Positions 6,761-13,712 of a stretch of 15,279 nt of DNA are shown in pieces; position 1 is the first letter of the stretch; every line of letters starts with the position of its first letter. The translations under genes were made by a program, and so were the position numbers. Source of the DNA: CAKVLS01 sp045605365 (GTDB taxonomy: Bacteria; Bacillota; Clostridia; Christensenellales; UBA1242). The notes under the pieces were generated by a model. It was not told the origin of the DNA. It did not search any database and saw nothing but the letters and a program-made list of their open reading frames with translations. Location: assembly GCA_045605365.1 (NCBI GenBank), contig JAZUPV010000095.1, forward strand, positions 1-15,279. The letters run 5' to 3'.

Positions 6761-6785
6761 CCAGTCTTTTAAGACTGGTTTTTTT
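6761..6785 (+). terminator. Rho-independent terminator after rubrerythrin
   Basis: CCAGTCTT (6761-6768) and AAGACTGG (6771-6778) form a perfect 8-bp stem followed by seven T. It lies 18 bp after the rubrerythrin stop. Confidence 0.88.
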
Positions 6786-6815
6786 GTTTATTGATTATTT
6801 TTTTTGTTTTTGCGG

Positions 6816-6844
6816 TTGTGTTTATTACTATTATAGTATATAAT
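6816..6844 (+). promoter_or_regulatory. Probable promoter of the lipoprotein-typA-dnaB-alaS operon
   Basis: TTGTGT (6816-6821), a 17-bp spacer and a perfect TATAAT (6839-6844) fall between the rubrerythrin terminator and the lipoprotein gene. The -35 is weak but the -10 is consensus. The leader to TTG 6901 would be about 50 nt. I find no other convincing promoter before 13560. Confidence 0.55.
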
Positions 6845-6900
6845 ATATAATTGTATTATGGACTGGTGTGTAAAAATATCAAAAAGGAGCATAAGTACAT

Positions 6901-8106
6901 TTGAAAAAGAAGTTTTTATTTAGTTTAATAATGTGCCTATGCCTAGTTTTGTTTGTCGGTTGTGCCAAGGTAGACGCTAGCGTCACTTATGTTGAGCAAA
7001 ACGGTCAAGCACTAGTAGTACAAGCCCTTGACGTAACACTTGATAGAGAAACTATCGAAGGGGCAGGTTACGACTTTGATAGCACATTAAGTCAGCTTAC
7101 TGCTTATGCAGAACAATTTATGCAAGAGCGTGAGCAAGAATACTCTTGGTTTTTAAAAGAAATTGTAGAAAACGAAACCAAATATGCCAAGAGCATCAAT
7201 AGTCATTTTTATGATGCCGCAAGAACTTTTACATATCTTAACAATTTTAGAATTTCTGAAACTACCAAAAAAACAAAACAAGGCGAAGTTGTGACAGGGT
7301 TTAGAATTCAAAAAGAATTTGGCAACATATATGCCTTTATGGTGTTTAACGGGTATAATATGTTTTATACTGGTTGCCCACAATGTAAAAGTAAAGTAGA
7401 TATAGACGAAGATCTTTGGGCATATAACGAAGGACACTATATCTCTAACGAATATACCTGCCCAAACTGCCAACAACCACAAACCGATTACAAACACTAT
7501 TTTGAAAATAGACTTGTAGATATACCTTTGCAAGGTGACTTGAGTGTTCAAAATAGCAGTTTTGTTACTGAGTACTTGCAAGAATGCAAAACAATGTTTC
7601 ATAACATTGAGTCGCTAAAGTTTAGAAACGGCGACAGACTGATAGACCGCTTTGCCGGTGTATTTAGAGGTGGCAAAAAAGACTTTAACCTAGAAGATGC
7701 AAGTTTGGTCTATAAATTTATCACCCCTTACAAAAGAGTCCATAGCAACGGTCAAGTAACAAAACAAGACGGTATGTATGTACACACTTGGAATATTTCT
7801 GACCCAGATGTTTCGATTTTTATTTCTCGAAAAACTACCAATAGCACAATGTGGTATGTAGTATCACTTGCTAGTGCAGTAGGGTTTGTTGTGATATATT
7901 TTGCTATACGAATAACTGTAAAACTAGTAAAAGCACATTCTTCAAACAAACCAAAAACCGAAAAGAAACCAGAAGTAATCACAAAAAATACCAATCAGTT
8001 GACCAAGTCAACACCAAAACCAACCAAAACACCACAATCAAAAAGGTTAAAGCAAAAGACCGAAGAGGCAAAGCATAACAATTTGATTGATATTATTAAA
8101 AGATAA
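6901..8106 (+). CDS. Lipoprotein with internal CxxC/CxxC (zinc-ribbon-like) insert and C-terminal membrane helix
   Basis: The start is TTG 6901, with AAGGAG 11 nt upstream; only this start gives a complete lipoprotein signal. Residues 1-21 are KKK, a hydrophobic stretch and the lipobox FVGC, so C21 should be lipidated. CAKVDASVTYVEQNG after it resembles the start of LppM/DUF3153-type lipoproteins (tentative). The extracytoplasmic part (22-315) carries CPQC (159-162) and CPNC (187-190), spaced like a zinc ribbon or a redox pair. A second membrane helix lies at about 317-340. The tail after it is rich in Lys, Thr and Pro (about 345-401), as expected for a cytoplasmic segment. The protein would thus be held at both ends, with the CxxC domain outside. 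It is the first gene of the operon, 15 bp before typA. The precise role is unknown. Confidence 0.82.
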   Translation: MKKKFLFSLIMCLCLVLFVGCAKVDASVTYVEQNGQALVVQALDVTLDRETIEGAGYDFDSTLSQLTAYAEQFMQEREQEYSWFLKEIVENETKYAKSINSHFYDAARTFTYLNNFRISETTKKTKQGEVVTGFRIQKEFGNIYAFMVFNGYNMFYTGCPQCKSKVDIDEDLWAYNEGHYISNEYTCPNCQQPQTDYKHYFENRLVDIPLQGDLSVQNSSFVTEYLQECKTMFHNIESLKFRNGDRLIDRFAGVFRGGKKDFNLEDASLVYKFITPYKRVHSNGQVTKQDGMYVHTWNISDPDVSIFISRKTTNSTMWYVVSLASAVGFVVIYFAIRITVKLVKAHSSNKPKTEKKPEVITKNTNQLTKSTPKPTKTPQSKRLKQKTEEAKHNNLIDIIKR

Positions 8107-8121
8107 CGGAGAACAACTAAA

Positions 8122-9951
8122 GTGGATAACAAAATAAAAAACATCGCCATAATTGCCCACGTTGACCACGGCAAAACATCATTGGTTAACGAACTTTTGA
8201 AACAAGGTGGCGTATTTAGAGAAAATCAAGAAGTAGAAGATAGAGTTATGGACAACAACGCCCTAGAGCGTGAAAGAGGCATAACAATCTTAGCAAAAAA
8301 CGCAGCCTTTATGTACAAAGGTTATAAAGTCAACGTAGTAGACACCCCAGGGCACGCAGACTTTGGTGGAGAGGTAGAACGTGTTTTAAAAATGACCGAA
8401 GGCGTATTGCTAGTAGTTGATGCTTTTGAAGGTCCTATGCCACAAACAAGATTTGTTTTGCAAAAAGCTCTTGAACTTGACCTTAAAATCATTATCGTCA
8501 TTAACAAAATTGACCGTCCAGATGCAAGACTAGACGAAGTCGCTGACGAAGTATTAGAACTATTGTTAGAGCTTGATGCTTCTAGCGAACAGCTTGATAG
8601 CCCTATCATCTATGCATCAGCTAGACGTGGTATCGCTGGTACTAGCCCTGACGAGATGAGTACAGATATGCAACCACTTATGGAGACTATCATCAATCAT
8701 ATACCATCTCCAAAAAATGACACTCAAGCACCATTTCAAATGTTGGTCAGCAACACAGAACTTAATGATTACGTTGGCAAAATCGCCGTTGGCAAGATTG
8801 AGCGCGGCACAGTTAACCTAAACCAACAAGTCACCATTGTTAACTATAACGAACCTGACCACGTTATCAAGTCAAAAGTTTCTGCAATACTTAAGTTTGA
8901 AGGCTTAAAGAGAGTTAACGATTCTGTTGCGGTAGCAGGTGACATAGTATGTCTTGCTGGTACAGATGATGTAAAAATAGGTGATACAATATGTGATTCT
9001 TCTAGTGTAGAAGCATTGCCTTTTGTAAAAATCAGTGAGCCAAGTGTCGAGATGACATTCTTAGTAAATGATAGTCCTTTTGCCGGCAAAGAAAGTAAAT
9101 ATTTTACAAGCCGTCACTTAAGAGACAGATTATATAGAGAAGCAGCCAAAGACCTATCTTTGAGAGTTTCTGATACCAACACTACAGAAGCGTTCTACGT
9201 AAGAGGTAGGGGTGAGATGCATTTATCTATCTTGATAGAAAATATGCGTCGTGACGGATACGAATTTCAAGTAAGTATGCCTAGAGTATTGTACAAAGAT
9301 ATCGACGGTGTAAAATGTGAACCTATCGACAAACTTACCCTAGACGTACCAGAAGATTGCGTAGGCAACGTTATGTCAAAAATGGGCACACGCAAAGGTG
9401 AACTATTACAAATGACCCCACACAACAACCGTATGAGAATGGAGTTTTTGATACCGTCTCGTGGTTTGTTTGGTTATAAGAGCGATTTCTTGACAGATAC
9501 TCGTGGTGAAGGTATCATCAACTATGTATTTGATAGTTACCAACCATACAAAGGCGACATCGAACGTCGTGGCAACGGTTCTTTAGTAGCATTTGAAACA
9601 GGCACATCTATACAATATGGTTTGTTCAACGCACAAGAACGTGGCACATTATTTATCGGTCCTGGCGAAGAAGTTTATATGGGTATGGTTGTCGGCGAAA
9701 ACAACCGTGGTGATGACCTAGTTGTCAACGTTTGTAAGAAAAAGCAACTTTCTAATATGCGTACAAGTAGCAGTGACGAAGCACTTCGTCTAGTACCACA
9801 CAAAACACTTAGCCTAGAAGAAGCTATTGAGTTTATCGGTGATGACGAATATCTAGAAGTTACACCAAAGAATATGCGTATAAGAAAAAGAACCCTAGAC
9901 CACACTCAACGTGGTAGAGAAAAAATGAGGGGTGTTGATTATAATGGCTAA
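8122..9951 (+). CDS. typA: Translational GTPase TypA/BipA
   Basis: The 609 residues match the usual family length. G motifs are clear: G1 AHVDHGKT (12-19), G2 RGITI (52-56), G3 DTPGH (74-78), G4 NKID (128-131) and G5 SAR (166-168). The EF-G-like domains II, III and V follow, then the BipA-specific C-terminal domain (about 400-609), including the conserved basic region near the end. BipA binds the ribosome and helps assemble the large subunit, especially in cold or stress. The gene starts at GTG 8122 with CGGAG about 10 nt upstream; TypA homology begins immediately with the NIAIIAHVDHGKT block, confirming the start. It overlaps the next gene by 8 bp, indicating translational coupling. GTPase and ribosome-binding features look intact. 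Confidence 0.98.
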   Translation: MDNKIKNIAIIAHVDHGKTSLVNELLKQGGVFRENQEVEDRVMDNNALERERGITILAKNAAFMYKGYKVNVVDTPGHADFGGEVERVLKMTEGVLLVVDAFEGPMPQTRFVLQKALELDLKIIIVINKIDRPDARLDEVADEVLELLLELDASSEQLDSPIIYASARRGIAGTSPDEMSTDMQPLMETIINHIPSPKNDTQAPFQMLVSNTELNDYVGKIAVGKIERGTVNLNQQVTIVNYNEPDHVIKSKVSAILKFEGLKRVNDSVAVAGDIVCLAGTDDVKIGDTICDSSSVEALPFVKISEPSVEMTFLVNDSPFAGKESKYFTSRHLRDRLYREAAKDLSLRVSDTNTTEAFYVRGRGEMHLSILIENMRRDGYEFQVSMPRVLYKDIDGVKCEPIDKLTLDVPEDCVGNVMSKMGTRKGELLQMTPHNNRMRMEFLIPSRGLFGYKSDFLTDTRGEGIINYVFDSYQPYKGDIERRGNGSLVAFETGTSIQYGLFNAQERGTLFIGPGEEVYMGMVVGENNRGDDLVVNVCKKKQLSNMRTSSSDEALRLVPHKTLSLEEAIEFIGDDEYLEVTPKNMRIRKRTLDHTQRGREKMRGVDYNG

Positions 9952-10231
9952 CAATAACAAAAAGAAAATTAACCAAAGAGATGTCTTTGACGCAAAGATA
10001 TTCTTTACTAAATATATCAAGAGATACTTTATTATATTATTAGTATCTTTTGTACCAATTATATTGCTTAACATATTTGTCTTTGCAAGACTTAACGTAA
10101 CTGTTATTATTGTTATTGACATTGCGTTATTGTTGCTAGCAGTATTTATTGGTTTGATTGTTTTTACCAAGATAGAAGAACACCGAGAGAAAAACCCTAA
10201 ACCAAAACAGCACGACCCTTTTGCAGATTAA
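9944..10231 (+). CDS. Small two-helix membrane protein
   Basis: ATG 9944 gives 95 residues. A GAGGGGT ribosome binding site lies about 10 nt upstream, inside the end of typA, and the start overlaps the typA TAA by 8 bp. An in-frame GTG at 9932 sits within that binding site and is unlikely. A basic, Asn/Lys-rich N-terminus (1-27) is followed by hydrophobic helices at about 28-49 and 52-75, and a charged, Pro-containing tail ends HDPFAD. The positive N-terminus and charged tail suggest both ends lie in the cytoplasm. I do not recognise a family. Its position between typA and dnaB implies co-translation with them but does not reveal its function. Confidence 0.82.
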   Translation: MANNNKKKINQRDVFDAKIFFTKYIKRYFIILLVSFVPIILLNIFVFARLNVTVIIVIDIALLLLAVFIGLIVFTKIEEHREKNPKPKQHDPFAD

Positions 10232-10248
10232 TATTATAAGGAGAACGT

Positions 10249-11715
10249 ATGGAACCAAAAGCACAAACAAAAAAAGTTGCGGCACGTATTATGCCACATA
10301 ATATCGAAGCAGAACAAGCCGTTCTTGGTTGTAACTTGATTGACGTAGACGTTGCAATCAACATTATGACCAAACTAAGAACTCACGACTTTTATAGCGA
10401 AGCACACAAGACTATTTTTGAAGCAATGCAAAATGTCTACATCAGCAACAACCCTATAGACTTTGTTACACTTACAGACGAGTTAGAACGTATGGGTAGT
10501 ATGGAGAGTGTAGGCGGTATCGACTATATCGCAACATTAACCAACATTGTACCTAGTGCAGCCAACTATATGCACTATGTTGATATAGTTAAGCGTGACT
10601 CTGTACTAAGAGAACTAATCAGAGCCAGCCAAGGCATCATAGACAAATGTTACGAAAACGAAGACAAGACAGAAGTTCTTGGCTTTGCAGAAAAGAGCAT
10701 CTTCGATATAGCCCAAAAAGAAGAACTATCTTCACTTACTGCTATGAGTGAGCCAGTCGCTAACGTTATCGAAAAACTTGACCAAATAGCCCGTGACAAA
10801 GGTGCCCTTCGTGGTATACCTACAGGCTTTAGAGAGTTAGATAAACTAACCAACGGACTACAAAACAGTGACTTGATACTTATAGCGGCACGTCCAGGTG
10901 TTGGTAAAACATCTTTTGCTATGAACGTTGTCAACCACGCCGCACTAGAACAAGGCAAAGTTTGTGCAATATTCTCTCTAGAAATGCCAAAAGAGCAACT
11001 TGCTCAACGTTCTATGTTCTCAATATCAGGCGTAAGTATGTCAAAAGGTCTTAAAGGTGAACTTTCTAAAGAAGAATTTAAGGCTGTATGGGCGGCGGGC
11101 AAAAAGCTAAGCGAATCAAAACTATTTGTTGACGATTCTTCAGCTAGTACCCCAGTAGATATTTTGAGCAAATGTCGTAGACTAAAACGTGAACACGGTC
11201 TAGACCTTATTATGATTGACTACCTACAACTTATGAATGGTATGAGCAAAAACAAAGACGGTAGCCGTCAGCTTGAAATAAGCGAACTTACTCGTAACTT
11301 AAAAATAGCAGCAAGAGAACTTAACGTACCTATCATCTTGTTGTCACAATTGTCACGTGCGGTAGAAGCACGTAAAGACCACAGACCTATGCTTAGTGAC
11401 TTGCGTGAAAGTGGTGCGATCGAGCAAGACGCAGATATTGTTATGTTCTTGTACAACCCAGAAAAATACAACGATGCAGAAGTTGCAGAACCTGGCGTAT
11501 GCGAACTTATCGTGGCAAAACACCGTAACGGTGCAGTTGACACAATCAAACTTAGATGGATTGGCGAAAATACAACATTTAAAGATTATAACTCTAACGA
11601 ACGTCCAAATAGCAGTTCTTCTAACCAAAAACAGTCTGAAGCAACCTCATCAGAAGATTCATCAAGTGCAGTTTTAGAAGAAGTTTCAGCGGACGACATC
11701 AATGATATATTTTAA
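10249..11715 (+). CDS. dnaB: Replicative DNA helicase DnaB
   Basis: The 488-residue protein has the full DnaB layout. An N-terminal primase-interaction domain (about 14-115, starting PHNIEAEQAVLG) is followed by a linker and the RecA-like motor. Walker A is ARPGVGKTS (214-222), the Walker B region LIMIDYLQL (320-328), the SQLSR block is at 366-370, and the KHRNG segment (425-429) corresponds to the arginine-finger region. DnaB forms a hexamer that unwinds DNA 5' to 3' ahead of the replication fork. No intein interrupts the motor, unlike in some bacteria. The tail (about 450-488) is Ser/Glu-rich and low in complexity. AAGGAG precedes ATG 10249, 17 bp after the preceding gene. In many Firmicutes dnaB follows rplI; here it sits between a small membrane gene and an alanyl-tRNA synthetase gene. 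Confidence 0.98.
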   Translation: MEPKAQTKKVAARIMPHNIEAEQAVLGCNLIDVDVAINIMTKLRTHDFYSEAHKTIFEAMQNVYISNNPIDFVTLTDELERMGSMESVGGIDYIATLTNIVPSAANYMHYVDIVKRDSVLRELIRASQGIIDKCYENEDKTEVLGFAEKSIFDIAQKEELSSLTAMSEPVANVIEKLDQIARDKGALRGIPTGFRELDKLTNGLQNSDLILIAARPGVGKTSFAMNVVNHAALEQGKVCAIFSLEMPKEQLAQRSMFSISGVSMSKGLKGELSKEEFKAVWAAGKKLSESKLFVDDSSASTPVDILSKCRRLKREHGLDLIMIDYLQLMNGMSKNKDGSRQLEISELTRNLKIAARELNVPIILLSQLSRAVEARKDHRPMLSDLRESGAIEQDADIVMFLYNPEKYNDAEVAEPGVCELIVAKHRNGAVDTIKLRWIGENTTFKDYNSNERPNSSSSNQKQSEATSSEDSSSAVLEEVSADDINDIF

Positions 11716-11733
11716 TAAACAAGGCAAATTATT

Positions 11734-13560
11734 ATGAAAATTACAAGTAAACAATTAAGAGAAAAATGGTTAAACTTTTATAAAGAACGCGGTCACGTAG
11801 ATATCGGTGCAGTTTCACTTATAGGTGATGGCACAACAGGTGTTATGTTTAACGTTGCTGGTATGCAACCACTTATGCCATATCTACTTGGTCAAAAACA
11901 CCCAAAAGGCACACGCCTTTGCAACGTGCAAGGTTGTGTAAGAACAGTCGATATAGAATCTGTCGGTGATGCTAGTCACTTTACATTTTTTGAGATGATG
12001 GGCAACTGGAGTTTGGGTGACTATTTCAAAAAAGAAAAAACAGCTTGGACATTTGAGCTTTTAACACAAGTTTTTGGGCTTGATAAAGACAAAATTTGTT
12101 CTACCGTGTTTGAAGGTAACGAAAGTGCCCCAAGAGATGAAGAAACAGCACAACTTCTAAAAAATCTTGGTATCAAACCAGAAAATATCTTCTACCAAGG
12201 CAAAGAAGACAACTGGTGGGAGCTAGAAGGTACTGTAGGTACTCCTTGCGGACCAGACAATGAGTGGTTCTACCCAATACACGACAACAAATGTTGCGAC
12301 ACTTGTGACATCAACTGCAACTGCGGTCGTTTTGTAGAAATAGGCAACGACGTTTATATGCAATACGAAAAGTTGCAAAACGGTTACAAACCACTTGCTA
12401 ACAAAAACGTAGATACTGGCTTTGGTTTTGAACGTATGCTAATGTTCTTAAACGGTATCAAAGACGGTTATCAAACAGACCTTTTTGTAGATGTTATCGC
12501 TCATTTAGAAAAAGTCGTAGGTATCAAATATGGTCAAGACAAAAATGTTACCAAATCTATGCGTATCATAGCTGACCATATCCGTACAGGTGTTATGCTT
12601 ATGGGTGACGTCAATGGTATAGTACCTAGCAACGTAGGTTCTGGCTATATCTTAAGACGTCTACTTCGTAGAGCTATTAGACACGCTAAAAAAATCAACT
12701 TGCCTATGGACGGTATTATCCAAGTAGCCAAGATATATATCAATCAAGTATACAACGATGCATACCCACTATTAGTAAAAAAACAAGACTATGTCTTGCA
12801 AGAACTTCAAAAAGAAATTGACAAATTTAACAAAACCCTTGAACAAGGTTTAAAAGAATTTGACAAAGTTATCTCAGGTATCGAACGTCACAAACAATTT
12901 GCACAATTAAAAGGAGAAGTTGTAAAAGACGAAATCGGTGGCAAAGCAGCCTTTAGACTATACGATACTTTTGGCTTCCCACTAGAGATAACAGTAGAGC
13001 TTGCTACAGAACGTGGCTATACTGTCGACGAAGAAGGCTTCAAACTTGCTTTTGAAGAACACCAAGCAAAATCAAAATCTGTAGACAAAGGTACATTCAA
13101 GAGTGGTCTTCAAGATGATAGCGATATGACAATCAAATATCATACAGCTACACACTTGCTTAATGCAGCTTTAAAACAAGTCTTAGGACCAGATTGTCAC
13201 CAGATGGGTTCTAACATCACCGCAGAAAGATTGCGTTTTGACTTCCCATGTGACCACAAACTAACCGAAGACGAAATCAAACAACTAGAAACAATCGTCA
13301 ACACTTGGATTAACCAAGCCATCGACGTAACCAAAGAAGAAATGCCAAAACAACGTGCAGTAGAAATCGGTGCCGAACATCAATTTATCGAAAGATACCC
13401 AGATGTTGTTACAGTATATTCTATAGGTGATGTTTCTAAAGAAATCTGTACTGGCCCGCACGTCAACAACACTAAAGAAATCAAAAACTTCAAAATAACC
13501 AAAGAAGAATCTAGTTCAAGTGGTGTAAGACGTATCAAAGCCATCGTTAATTTTGACTAA
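11734..13560 (+). CDS. alaS: Short alanyl-tRNA synthetase without the C-Ala domain
   Basis: The protein attaches alanine to tRNA-Ala. The class II catalytic core is at about 1-240 (MFNVAGMQ, FFEMMGNWSLGDYF at 85-98, GFGFERMLM at 229-237), followed by the tRNA-binding helical region (about 250-450) and the editing domain. Editing residues HxxxH (H470, H474) and C572/H576 are in place. C572TGPH replaces the CGGTH-type sequence of the long enzyme. The protein ends just after GVRRIKA (597-603). Typical enzymes have about 870 residues and continue into a C-Ala dimerisation and tRNA-elbow domain. Five Cys at 187, 188, 191, 195 and 197 suggest a bound zinc near the catalytic core. The terminator follows immediately, so this is a complete short enzyme and not a frameshifted gene; short forms of about 600 residues exist in some bacteria. 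Its ribosome binding site (AAGG) is weak, and the gap after dnaB is 18 bp. Confidence 0.92.
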   Translation: MKITSKQLREKWLNFYKERGHVDIGAVSLIGDGTTGVMFNVAGMQPLMPYLLGQKHPKGTRLCNVQGCVRTVDIESVGDASHFTFFEMMGNWSLGDYFKKEKTAWTFELLTQVFGLDKDKICSTVFEGNESAPRDEETAQLLKNLGIKPENIFYQGKEDNWWELEGTVGTPCGPDNEWFYPIHDNKCCDTCDINCNCGRFVEIGNDVYMQYEKLQNGYKPLANKNVDTGFGFERMLMFLNGIKDGYQTDLFVDVIAHLEKVVGIKYGQDKNVTKSMRIIADHIRTGVMLMGDVNGIVPSNVGSGYILRRLLRRAIRHAKKINLPMDGIIQVAKIYINQVYNDAYPLLVKKQDYVLQELQKEIDKFNKTLEQGLKEFDKVISGIERHKQFAQLKGEVVKDEIGGKAAFRLYDTFGFPLEITVELATERGYTVDEEGFKLAFEEHQAKSKSVDKGTFKSGLQDDSDMTIKYHTATHLLNAALKQVLGPDCHQMGSNITAERLRFDFPCDHKLTEDEIKQLETIVNTWINQAIDVTKEEMPKQRAVEIGAEHQFIERYPDVVTVYSIGDVSKEICTGPHVNNTKEIKNFKITKEESSSSGVRRIKAIVNFD

Positions 13561-13564
13561 TCAA

Positions 13565-13595
13565 AAAAAAGACCAAGAACTATCTGGTCTTTTTT
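13565..13595 (+). terminator. Rho-independent terminator closing the operon
   Basis: AAAAAAGACCA (13565-13575) pairs with TGGTCTTTTTT (13585-13595) around a 9-base loop, ending in a T-run. It follows the alaS stop by 4 bp. Confidence 0.87.
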
Positions 13596-13638
13596 ATATT
13601 ATATTTTAAAAATATACATTGTTGTTTTTATATAAAAA

Positions 13639-13667
13639 TTGACAAGATATACTTTTTATAATATAAT
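13639..13667 (+). promoter_or_regulatory. Consensus sigma-A promoter for the surface protein
   Basis: TTGACA (13639-13644), a 17-bp spacer and TATAAT (13662-13667) match the consensus in every position. They lie 45 bp upstream of the GTG start, with TTGGAGG as ribosome binding site. This is the strongest promoter in the window. Confidence 0.85.
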
Positions 13668-13712
13668 AAATAAACAATATAACTATTGTAAAAAAAACTT
13701 GGAGGTATTAGA

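Noticed and set aside
9895..10170. A hydrophobic frame on the minus strand opposite the small membrane protein.
   Set aside because: It is the antisense of a gene with a good ribosome binding site and operon position; hydrophobic antisense frames are expected from AT-rich membrane-helix codons.
13561..13712. A frameshifted remnant of the AlaRS C-terminal domain after the alaS stop.
   Set aside because: The stretch holds a terminator, a consensus promoter and a ribosome binding site; no C-Ala-like translation is seen.
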